Shown piece after piece: positions 29,590 to 38,721 of a DNA stretch of 38,721 nt. The DNA is taken from NCBI GenBank assembly GCA_003427395.1, contig BFEA01000785.1, positions 419,436 to 458,156 on the forward strand, written 5' to 3'. The position numbers were made by a program, and so were the translations under genes. The notes beneath the pieces were generated by a model. It saw only the letters and a program-made list of their open reading frames with translations. It made no database searches and was not told the DNA's origin. This stretch comes from Chara braunii. Lineage: Eukaryota; Streptophyta; Charophyceae; Charales; Characeae. How positions within the stretch are numbered: the stretch's first letter is position 1; each line of letters opens with the position of its first letter.

Positions 29590-32585
29590 ATGACTAAGTG
29601 GGTCAATCACTCCTACCCCCCCATTACATTTCTTCTCCGTGATTTTCCACCAAACCAGCTTGGATATGCATGAGGGTATGTCCGAGTCTCCTTTCCAAAT
29701 GTACCTAGACAACAATTGGCGAATCAATTGCGCCGACGTGTTATATAGCTCTCTAAACGATAGGATATACAATTTTGTTGAGAGGATACACATGTTGTTC
29801 ACTATTGCCCAGCCAAAAAGGGATAAAGATTTCCTTTTTGACCATTTTAAACATGCATTTCTGATGCGCTCGTCCACTATTGAGTCTTGGGTTTTACTGC
29901 ACTCAGAGAAAGACACCAGGATATCTAAGTATCTTTTTGAATCTGTGTTGGTTAGGGTCCTGATGCCGAAGTCTAATGCCAAGGATTCTCCATTCCATTT
30001 GGAGTCAGTGCGACATATTTCTTCCATCTTCATTTCATTTCAGATGCTGATGCATTGTCTTTGTGCATTTAGGGATCCTGAAGAATTCTCAGCAATGGTA
30101 CAAAAGTCGTCTGCCAATGCTAAAACCTTCAGCGAGTATGATGGATTTAGGGGGAGGTCTCCGAATCAAGGATGAGTTCTGACCATATTCAGCAAAACCT
30201 CCATTTGGATCACAAATAGGGAGGGCACTACGGGGCACCCTTAGCGTAGTGAGTGTGAGACAGTGAATGGTGCAGAAATGCGGCCATTGACCAGTACTTT
30301 GCCTTGCGACCCCCTGTAGATGGAACGAAACTATTTCATGAAATTAGGTCTCACTCCCACCTTTGTTAACGTAGCTTGGACAAAGTCTCAGTTAACCCTG
30401 TCATATGCTTTCTCAAAGTCTATGAGAATTACTATGGTGTTCACGTTTCTTAATTTAATCAATTCAATAGTCTGTGAAATTGTCATGACATTGTCCAACA
30501 CTTGTCTCTCGGAAATAACACCGGATTAGTTAGGTGCTACCAGTTTCCTCATCAGGTGTGACAGTCTTGTTGTCATTGTTTTAGCTAGAGTTTTGCCCGC
30601 TACATTAAAGAGAGAGAGATGAGACACCAGTTCCGAATGTCTCTCTTGTCCCCTTTCTCATATAGCAAAGTAATGATTCCTTTCATGGTTCGGTTGTCCA
30701 GTTTAGCCCCATCCAGGATGCTACTTAAGACTCTTACCATATCTGGACCCAGAAGGTTCTAGAACATGTCGTAGAACTCAACAGGGAGACCATTGGGTCC
30801 TGGGTATTTACTTTTGGCTATGTTTTTTAAAGCATATGTTGGTTTTGTAAGTGTGATGAAAATTTCTAACTTTTTTTTCCCTTCCTTAGAGAGAATGCGT
30901 TGTGTAGAACCCCACAGGAGCCTGTGAGGACCTAGCCACTGGTTCATCAGTATTGAAGGGGGGGGGTCATTTCAAACATCGAAGAGGAGGCTAGTCCTCC
31001 TCTATCTGGTTTCAAAATAATCTTATTCATTCTGTCTGATTCAATTATTTTATTTATTTGCCTATAGTTTTTTCATGCTTCATGTTTAGCGTTCGGAGCC
31101 GAACGAGAACATGTTGGCCCAAACGCAAACAAGCGCCCAAAACCCTCCGAACGCGAACATAAAAAATATTTAAAAAAAAAAAGTTTTCAGCAACATCTGA
31201 AAAAAATATTCATTATGTAAAATATTAATACAAGCAACTTTTGTCTTGGAGTCATGTTTAAATTCGTATCCAATCATGAGTTAAAAATAAAAAACCGAAT
31301 AAAAAATATTTTTTATTTTTGTTTTTTACGAAAAAAATTACGTTCGCCCGAACATGTTCGCGCGAACATGAAGGGGCGCGAACACGTTCGTTGTGCTATG
31401 CAGATTATTCTTGATATTCTTGCAGCCATTTGGCGCGACGTCTTAATCATACTTCGTACGAGAAGGATGTGATGCCCAAGTTTACCTCTGCTTTCTCAAT
31501 GTTCCTTTTCTATCGGATATCTTTCATCTTCTTGTTCACGACTTTGATGCAAAAGAACAAGTTAAGATGGTCTGCAATGAGGTGAATTCCTTTGTCTAGT
31601 CATTCTCCTGAACTGTTATATAGGTCTGTGAAGTTCCTTCATTCTTCCAAAAATTCCACGACCCAGTCGCACGTACCCGAATCTTCAAATATGTGCATAC
31701 TATGATACTGAGTCTGAAACAACCCCTACCTCTTTCCAATGATGCCCCGATGTTCAATGCAATTGAGATTAGTTTGTGATCTGAAAGGTTTCTTACTAAG
31801 ATGTCTGCTTGAGAGATTAGCGGCATCGTCTGCTCATTGACAAAGATGGCGTCCAATCTTCTTGTAGTTCGTTCACACGTTTCCGATTTGTTATTAAAGA
31901 CCCATGTGAAAACGATCTCGTCTAAGTGAAAGGATTAGTAGGGTTCAAATAGGTTATTCTCTGCTAGCAACTCACACAGTGTCAGCGACTCCAGAGGATG
32001 CGATAGTGAAGTGGTGGAGTCAAGGTTTAGGTTAGGAACCGTGTTCTAGTCCCCCCTAATGATGACATGATCGGTTCTGGGAATTACGTCGTTGAGGGAG
32101 TGGATAAATGAGATTTTGTCGGTGTGTTTAAATGGGGCATATACTGACACGAATCCCCAAGTGGTTCCGTTGAGGACTAACGTCATTTTGACTCATTTTC
32201 CAGATGGATCGAAGTCAATACTCGAGATTGTGCAGGAGAAGGACTTATGAACCAAAATACCACAACCTCTCTTTGTACCGTCAGACAGGGACCATACCTG
32301 GGGCCCGCTCCATCAGTTCTTGAGTGCATTTATCTTGTCCATGTCTATTTTGGATTCCTGGATCAAAATAATTTGTATCCTTTGCTCATGAATCCAAGAT
32401 TTAAGGCGAGGTTTCTTATATTTTTGGTTCGTGTCAACCAATCCACGGATGTTCCATGATGTTACGTTTACTCTATTGTCCATCTTTTGCTGTGTGCAGA
32501 CTGTCGGGTTGGATCTGCAAGTCTGCTGAAGGTATTTGTGATTTGTTGGGTTGTAGCTGGTCCCAAGGGGGTTTGAGTGCGTCAC
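29590..32585 (-). pseudogene. L1-like LINE ORF2 (endonuclease-reverse transcriptase), decayed
   Basis: ORF2 would nick target DNA and reverse-transcribe the LINE RNA in place. The APE-type endonuclease begins near 32585, with TSWNIRGL and ILIQESK by 32350-32460 and the SDH motif at 31776-31784. RT motifs follow in order: KSKYPGPNGLPVEFY near 30770-30815, IDFEKAYDRV at 30394-30423, and the catalytic ADD at 30106-30114. A C-terminal block (RYIWKGD, LVWWKITEKKCNGGVGVIDP) runs to about 29600. Several stops and frameshifts split the frame. The 3' end is cut off at the poly(A) tract of a plus-strand segment. Confidence 0.85.
31085..31400. repeat. AT-rich insertion with GTTCG/CGAAC-rich ends inside LINE ORF2
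   Basis: An AT-rich core (31160-31330) is bounded by blocks rich in GTTCG, CGAAC and GAACATGTT in inverted arrangement (31087-31160 and 31340-31400). It falls between the LINE endonuclease and RT, so it looks like a later insertion. The core word CAACTTTTGT near 31235 and its flanks are shared with 34926-35172. Confidence 0.5.
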
Positions 32586-33530
32586 TCATGAACTTAGAGT
32601 GCAACTTCATGTCTTTGGGGAGGAGGTCATTCACATCTGTGATGACCTCCCCCTTCATTCTATCTCCCAAAAGAGCAATATTCCTTTCCTTGTTATTGTT
32701 GGTCTTAATCCATGTGAGTGGGGCCCAATATAGTTGTTTCCTTGCAAATTAAAAATTTGTGTATGGTATCAAGGTAGCATCCAAACAGACCAAGTGGACT
32801 TTTAGGTGCAACCTGAGACACCAGTCCTTAACACAGTGGTCATTGGGAGGTTGGGGACTGGGCGAACATATAACTTCTTATCTAGCATTCTTCTTGCCAT
32901 TTCCAACACGAGGGCCGGTTCCGGTGGGGTTTGCGTGGATAGGGAAAGGATCTGTGAGCCTCCTTTTTTATCAAAGCACAGCAACAACTGCGACCCTTGA
33001 TTGTTGTTCTTGAGAATTAGAGGTATAGCCACATAATTTCGGGACCTAATTGAAGGAAAGGGGGTTCCAACCAAATATTCTGTAGGCCGCTCTCTCTTCC
33101 TCTTTCTCATTCCTATGACGTTTTTTTGGGGGAAGATAAGGAGCGTTGTCGAGACAGTACACCCGGGGGGATGGCCAACCTAAGCTAGTTTTGCAAAGAT
33201 CCGGGAACTGGGACCATATCCACTTCTGGGGTCATGATTCTGGAAGCTGGATGATTCAGGTCGACTGACTGTTCCTTATCAGAAGTTGGTGCTACAGGAG
33301 GGGTTGCTCTCCAAACTATAGTTGGGATGCGAAACTAGCTAGTGTCCAAGCCGGGTGCAGAACCTCCGGAATTTCCTTTAGTTCCGCCTCGTGATCGCAG
33401 CTTAGATGTAGAGGAGGGGCATGAATTTTGTCCCCCCCCTGAGCTTGCAGTAGTTTTGAGGTGTTTATCGGTTTGGTTGCCCTTCAGGTCAGAGTCAATC
33501 CACCGGTACTGCATGGTGGATTGTTTTCCT

Positions 33531-34410
33531 TTAAATCTGGGGTTCTATGTTTGTTTCCCTTTTCTTGAAGGCATCTGTAGATTCATTACTTGCCTTCTCG
33601 GTGTTCATTTCTTCTCCAGTGTAGTTGGGACAATCTAGAGAAGAGTGTGTGTGACCATATCTTCGGCAGGATATGCACCATGGGGTGTTGTTGTCCACCA
33701 GCTTGCCCGTGAGCTTTCCTTTCGAGGTCACAATCCGGAGACTGGTCTGAAATTTGGCCTCAGTGCTGAGATCAAGTCCAAATTTCAAATTGGCTAAGGT
33801 AGGATCTACGGGGTCCTTGACTGGGTCGAATTCCTTAATGATCTTAGTACCAAAGTCCTTCTCTATACCCGATCTGATGAATATACAGGCATCAAAGGAA
33901 AATCGAAGAGTCGTGACTCAGTAGTTCTTCTTCTTATCTTCATCCATCTTTTTCTCCCATTCTGCTTTAGGTAACCATTTTCTGAACAAAATCGTAAACA
34001 GCTGATTGTTCTCTCTGAATTTGGTTATCCTTTTTTTTATCATCCAGTCATAAACCCCTTGGTGTTTTGCCACGTAGGTAAGTTGAGTTCTTCCTTCAAT
34101 ATGAGAAAGGCCTCGAAGGGTGTGGAGCCCTTTTTGTTGCGCCTGGAAAAAAAATGGTTACAGTTTGTTCCTTAAGAAGATTATCCTTTATATCATTGAT
34201 CTCTTATGTGGGCCGAATCTCTAGGCAATCGTCTTCCTCGTCAATTGTGACATCTATAAATTATGACGCATCTTGAGAGGTGTAATTAAGGTACCAACCG
34301 TACCATCCCTTCACCATACTGGTGAGCCTATCTCTGTCCGAGGACGATGTCTGCCCAGGCGGCAGAGCGTGAGGTTCCTAGGTAACATTACTTCCCCCTG
34401 AGGCTTCCAT
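33531..34410 (-). pseudogene. L1-like LINE ORF1 with CCHC zinc knuckle, decayed
   Basis: Probable RNA-binding chaperone of the same LINE. The start ATG at 34408-34410 opens MEASGGSNVT and meets a TAG at codon 11. Readable fragments continue to a zinc knuckle, CISCRRYGH...C, at 33630-33677. The knuckle is followed by a Glu/Lys-rich end. Several stops and likely frameshifts make it non-functional. The order ORF1 then ORF2 on the minus strand fits plant-type L1 elements. Confidence 0.75.
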
Positions 34411-34750
34411 TTGTCAATCCAACCTATGTCGGTAGGAGTATATTCATGGGTGTCTGTCTCGTAACGATCACGTCCAGTCGAGTGAAAGGATGTACATATA
34501 CAACAAATCTGAGTCTAAAGGTCGTGACTTTTTATTGTCTGTGAGGCCAAATGGAGGGAAAGGTCAGCAACCACGAAGTTGTGTCAGTGTTTTACTCAAA
34601 GAAATTCGCATGGAGTCCAAGAACCACCTATTGAGGGGTGAATTATTCAAAAGGAGTGGAGTTGGATTGCAGTGGGGGTGTAGAGACTAGATCCAATAAT
34701 CAATAGAACGAGGCTGAAAGGAATAAAACAATGGTTAATTAAGGACTGTC
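34411..34750. other. LINE 5' flank or 5' UTR, no gene seen
   Basis: Region upstream of the minus-strand LINE ORF1. It may contain its 5' leader and promoter, but nothing specific is recognisable. Confidence 0.35.
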
Positions 34751-34774
34751 CAGGTGAATCAGAACAATGTTGGG

Positions 34775-35400
34775 TGGCACTACGTACGTGTACGCAGGTT
34801 GCACGTACACATGTACAAGTATTCTTGTACGTGATATGTACGTTCATACACGTACTCCCTTACGTGGGAATACGTAAAAACAAAAAAACAAAAAAAACTA
34901 TCATCAGAAAAATCTGACAAAAACGTATGTTATGCAAAATGATATTATGAACAACTTTTGTTCGAAACTGATCTCAAAATTCTATACCAAACTCGAGTTA
35001 AAAATCAAAGACACAAAAAACAAATAAATTGAAATAAAAATGAAAAAAACTAGGAAAAAAACAGAAAAACAAAAACTTATGTAACAAATATATGTTATGC
35101 AGAAATATGATACAAACAACTTTTGTCCGGGAGTCATCCCCGAATTCCCAATCAAACTCGAGTAAGAAATTAAAAACTTAAAAAAAGGTAATATTATCAT
35201 AATAATTTTGACTACCAGAGTGGTCCGGGGTCACTTACCCGACCGGGCCAAAAAACAATTAGAAAAACAATATATATATTTTTTAACTTTATTTTTTATT
35301 CTAAATTTGGTAAAGAATTTTGATGTGACCCTGAGGCAAAAGTTGTTCAATTTATTTGTCTGCATCAAACTTATTTTTTGTCGCTTGCAAAAACCAGGGC
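34775..35400. repeat. AT-rich dispersed repeat with ACGTAC-rich edge
   Basis: An edge rich in ACGTAC palindromic words (34780-34875) leads into two direct copies of an ~85-base motif (34926-35010 and 35090-35172). Both contain ACAACTTTTGTYCG and CAAACTCGAGT. A third, inverted copy is near 35290-35372. The copy near 31215-31295 belongs to the same family. Confidence 0.6.
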
Positions 35401-35439
35401 GGATATCTTTGTAAGGGTATTCGCACCGATAACGAAGGA

Positions 35440-35841
35440 ATATGAGCGGTGGGGAGCAGATCGGGCGAGGGGGGATGGGTGAAGAGATTGGCGAGCGGAG
35501 GATGTAGAGCTGCTGGTTCGGTGGGAGATGGAAAATATTGGGGAAAGACCCCGAAGAGAAAGGGGTAGCAGTGCGGGTGCAACCAGGATCAACGATGGTT
35601 GAGGCTAATAAAGAATTAAAAATATGTAAAATAGTAAGCGAAATAAATAAGGATAAATAAGAGGGCTAGGGAGGACGAGAGAGGTCACCGTGGAGTCGGG
35701 GTTGACGTTGAAAGAATGGGCGGGTCGGGAGGATGAGCGGGGTGGAGCATAGTGTGTGGGGGAGAGAGTAGGGAATGACATGAATAATGCAAAGAGGGAG
35801 ATGAACGGTGGGGGGCTGATCCGACGAGGTGAAGCAGCTGG

Positions 35842-35876
<35 letters not shown>

Positions 35877-36660
35877 GGTGGAAAGATTAGCGAGCGGAGG
35901 ATACGGAACATCAGGTTTGACGAGGGTGATGGGGAGAGGTCTCGGGGAGAAAGAGGGAGGGCAGTGCAGGGTAGCAACAACTTGTCAAAAGAGTTGTGGC
36001 TATAAGTTGACGTATAGGCGGAAGGGCGTGGGGGGGGGGGGGGCGCTGAAGTACTCGGTAGCAGGGCAAAGTGGCAGGTTGGGGCTCGAGAAGCGGGGGG
36101 GGAGCAAGGTAGCTGTATCGTTGTGACAGGCTCGAGGTGGATGGGAGTAGCGATATTAGAATGACCGATCAGGGGAGAGAGTCAGGGGGAAACGAAAGCT
36201 AGGAGGAGAATAAAACTTTGGGGTATGGACGGAGAGGGGTGAGTGGGGAGGTGACGCCGTAATGCTCGGTAGTGTGGTTAGATGGCAGACATAGAAGGAA
36301 GAATGGGAAAAGCAGGCGGGGAGCAAGGTAGTTGTAAGTGTTACGGGGGAGGCGGTACCTAGGAGGAGAACTAAAGCTTGCTCGGTGGAGTAGTGTTCAG
36401 GTGGGGTGGGTAGATCGAACTGGGGGGGAGGGTGAGAGTGGAGGGTGCCAGTGGGCGGATATGGGGTGGGAGGGGAATGTCGAGATGGGAAAGATGTGGG
36501 TTCGACTTGATGGACAGGTCGAGGTTCGGGGTAGGATTATTGCAATAAGGTTGGGGGGGTAGGGTATCACGGTGGTAGGCTCGAGGTGGATGGGGGTATC
36601 GATATTGGAATGATCGATCCGGGGAGAGAGTCAGGGGGAGAGGGGACAAGAGGAGAGCAT
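35440..36660. repeat. Purine/G-rich degenerate long repeats with a ~29-base poly-G run
   Basis: The strand is strongly purine-rich. A word set GGCTCGAGGTGGATGGG, CGATATT, ATGA(C/T)CGATC, GGGGAGAGAGTCAGGGGG occurs at 36129-36190 and again at 36579-36640, about 450 bases apart. Other words (AGCAAGGTAG, CTAGGAGGAGAA) also recur. A poly-G run spans roughly 35846-35874. Proline-rich minus frames are artefacts. Confidence 0.65.
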
Positions 36661-37300
36661 GTGAATGGGGGTGAGGGCAGGGCGGCGGGGATGGGGGACG
36701 AAGGTGGCCGATAAGGTAGCCGGATCAGTTACATAGAAATGGACAGATGTGGCGGGTTGGAGTGCGGAGGGAGTTGACATTGGTATGATGGCGTAGTCGA
36801 TTGAAAGCGGAATTCGCCTAAAGGGAGAAAAGACCATCCGATCTATCGGAGGTTAGAAGAGAGGAGATTTAACAGTAACATAAATTTCGTACGTGTGTAG
36901 TTGAGTGCGATTCGAGCCATAGAGTTAATAGGAAAGTTATCTTACCCGATTCAGTAAGAATGTTGAGGTGGAAGAAGACCTAAAGGCGGCCTGCTGAAGT
37001 AAACTTCCGTTACTAACTCTTGGTGTGTTATGGACCCGATTCATACGAGGAAAGTCGAGACGGTATGATCCGGAAGATCGTAGACCCAAAAACCTTGACA
37101 TAGCCGCCGTGTCTTGCAGTGGACGTGTTCATGATGACAAAGAGGGACCAAACAACTGCGAACTTGTCCCGCAGAGGAGATTCGAATGTTGTAGGACATT
37201 TTATGGGCCCTTCTACAGAGTCCTTACATCAAGGACAACATCGTATGTAGCCTAGAAAGAATCCCTTTTGCGACTTCATGCCTAATCTGGCCGAACGCTG
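36661..37300. other. No gene seen
   Basis: Mixed sequence without recognised coding motifs. Confidence 0.45.
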
Positions 37301-37317
37301 GGAGCCGAGTACTGCTG

Positions 37318-37440
37318 CAGCAGAGCGAGTGACAAGTGCGCTACGCTAGTGAGTCTCGTTAGGTCTGATCGAAGCTAAGTTGAGCTATGACATGAGGGCT
37401 TAGTGGGAGACGAATGCCACTTTCCGGTACCAACACTCTC
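37318..37440 (+). ncRNA. Possible degenerate 5S rRNA-like relic
   Basis: The stretch around 37356-37425 contains TCTGATC, GAAGCTAAG, GGGCTTAGT, GGGAGAC and CCGGTACC in the order and rough spacing of the 3' two thirds of a 5S rRNA (internal box A to box C). Pairing and several conserved bases are lost. A chance or SINE-derived match is possible. Confidence 0.25.
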
Positions 37441-37759
37441 GGGAGACTCAGGGGGGCGAATATGGAAACGGGGGGAAGGCGAGGAACACTCGTAACTGGT
37501 TGGGAGGCTATGGTGAGATTTGTTGTAGCCGCAAGCAGCGCAACAACGCAGGCGTTTAGCCCTAACGCCGCAGGGGTCTTGCGCCGTCCCTTTTTTTTTT
37601 TGGCCATTGACGTTTTCCCACGCCCGCCTGGTGAGTCCGTTGCTCACAACCTGCCGCCACCCACTCCTGCTACCCCTGGAAGAACCACCCTTGAACAAGG
37701 CCCTTCGAGTCTATCTAGTGAAGACTGGACATAAGGGCTCGCTGCACTACTCTCCACAT

Positions 37760-38195
37760 GCACAAAAGACATAAAAGATGGCAATGTATCTTTCCATGTT
37801 CTAGCGGTTCATTCCATGTCGTTTTGCACGTTTGGAGACTCAATGGAGAGTACTGCAATGACGGCCATAACACAATGTATCTTTCCATGTTCCAATGGCG
37901 GATTCAGTGTCATATTGCAAATTTGGAGAGTAGTGCAAGAGGCCCATAACACAATGTGTCTTTCCATGTTCCAGCGCTGGATTCAGTGTCATTTTGCACA
38001 TTTGGAGAGTACTGCAGTGAGGGCCATAACACAATGTATCTTTCCATGTTCCAGTGGCGGATTCAGTGTCATAATGCACATTTGGAGAGTAGTGCAGGAG
38101 GCCCATAACACAATTATGTATCTTTTCATGTTCCAGTGGTGGATTCAGCATCATTTTGCACGTATGGAGAGTAGGGCAGCGAGGCCTATAATCGT
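37760..38195. repeat. ~80-base minisatellite, five copies
   Basis: ATGTATCTTTCCATGTT (with variants) starts at 37784, 37875, 37954, 38034 and 38116. Each is followed by GGATTCAGTGTCATTTTGCA and GGAGAGTA-TGCAG-AGG-CCATAA. Similar open frames on both strands are translations of the repeat. Confidence 0.9.
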
Positions 38196-38199
38196 TCAC

Positions 38200-38620
38200 C
38201 ATGCAAGGTGTGGAGGCACAACCAACAGGTGAATATTTTTTTTGCAGCCAGGGCCCAGTGCCGAAGGCAAATTACAAATTATATTATTAGTTAAAGGCAT
38301 CCAGGGTAGAGCGACATTCTTCCTCCGTTGTTCCTGGTCCCCCAGTTCCACGGGGTGAAGCGGTTCCCACCGATCGCCACCAAAGGCCATGGGGTGGGTT
38401 CCACAGGGTTCTAGTGGCATGGGGCGGGTGCAGTTGGTAGTCGCTACTAGTCGCCCTATGCCACCATTTTTTTTTTTGAAAAAAAAACACGGGGTCTCTA
38501 AAATGGCAGGATTGTCAGATCCTTTCATGGGACCGACAGCTAGAGGGAACCACCCTCGACATTTCCTTGATATTGGGCCCTGCCAGTGGGGCATTTCCAT
38601 TCTGCCTCACCCACTGGCGG
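38200..38620. other. No gene seen; T/A fold-back
   Basis: Contains a T12-G-A9 inverted homopolymer near 38466-38487. Nothing else is recognised. Confidence 0.4.
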
Positions 38621-38628
38621 GCAACTCA

Positions 38629-38721
<93 letters not shown>
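38629..38721. repeat. GT then GA microsatellite at the window edge
   Basis: About 12 GT units are followed by more than 30 GA units running to the last base. The repeat may end a contig. Confidence 0.95.

Noticed and set aside
29639-30175. 178-residue plus-strand frame
   Set aside because: It is the antisense shadow of the LINE RT C-terminal region, whose minus-strand motifs (ADD, RYIWKGD) are recognisable.
35666-35980. Poly-proline protein on the minus strand
   Set aside because: It is the antisense translation of the poly-G run.

Overview
This window is eukaryotic nuclear DNA that is almost entirely mobile-element and repeat sequence. I recognise no conventional host gene, rRNA gene, CRISPR array or bacterial operon. 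The decayed Ty3/Gypsy and L1-type elements, a large PIF/Harbinger DNA transposon with a trihelix (Myb/SANT-like) partner protein, and a gag-upstream primer-binding site matching a plant-type initiator tRNA-Met point to the green lineage. The wording of the trihelix domain reminds me of a charophyte alga such as Chara, but I cannot verify that here.

Layout. (1) 1-2910: 3' part of a Gypsy pol on + (RT, RNase H, DD35E integrase, GPY/F), broken only by in-frame stops. (2) 2846-8279: a very large palindrome with two 2411-base arms and a 612-base spacer. It carries the Gypsy 3' end, an AT-rich block, GA/CT microsatellite and a ~32-base minisatellite. (3) 8214-10829: a second Gypsy copy on -, with gag, zinc knuckle, protease and primer-binding site, but RT, RNase H and integrase are deleted. 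(4) 10830-15686: unassigned sequence, then a degenerate 300-330 base tandem repeat. (5) 15690-24949: a 9.26 kb PIF/Harbinger element with TTA target duplications, terminal and subterminal repeats. It has a trihelix protein (+), a third protein of unknown function (+) and a DDE transposase (-). It also contains a 203-base N gap and an embedded sequencing-adapter artefact. (6) 24953-28200: a tRNA-derived SINE-like unit and a 1268-base terminal-inverted-repeat element. (7) 28200-29586: a + strand segment ending in AATAAA and poly(A). (8) 29590-34410: a decayed L1-like LINE on -. (9) 34750-38721: AT-rich dispersed repeats, purine/G-rich tandem repeats with a long poly-G run, a possible 5S-like relic, an 80-base minisatellite and terminal GT/GA microsatellite.

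The Harbinger element is the most nearly intact and biologically interesting unit. The transposase reading frame is open with its D, D and E residues. The trihelix protein is the expected DNA-binding accessory protein. The middle protein is not part of the usual two-gene Harbinger plan. Two structures need caution as assembly products: the double Nextera mosaic end at 17395-17432, which creates a false 227-base duplication, and the big palindrome, whose ambiguous bases are mirrored exactly between arms.
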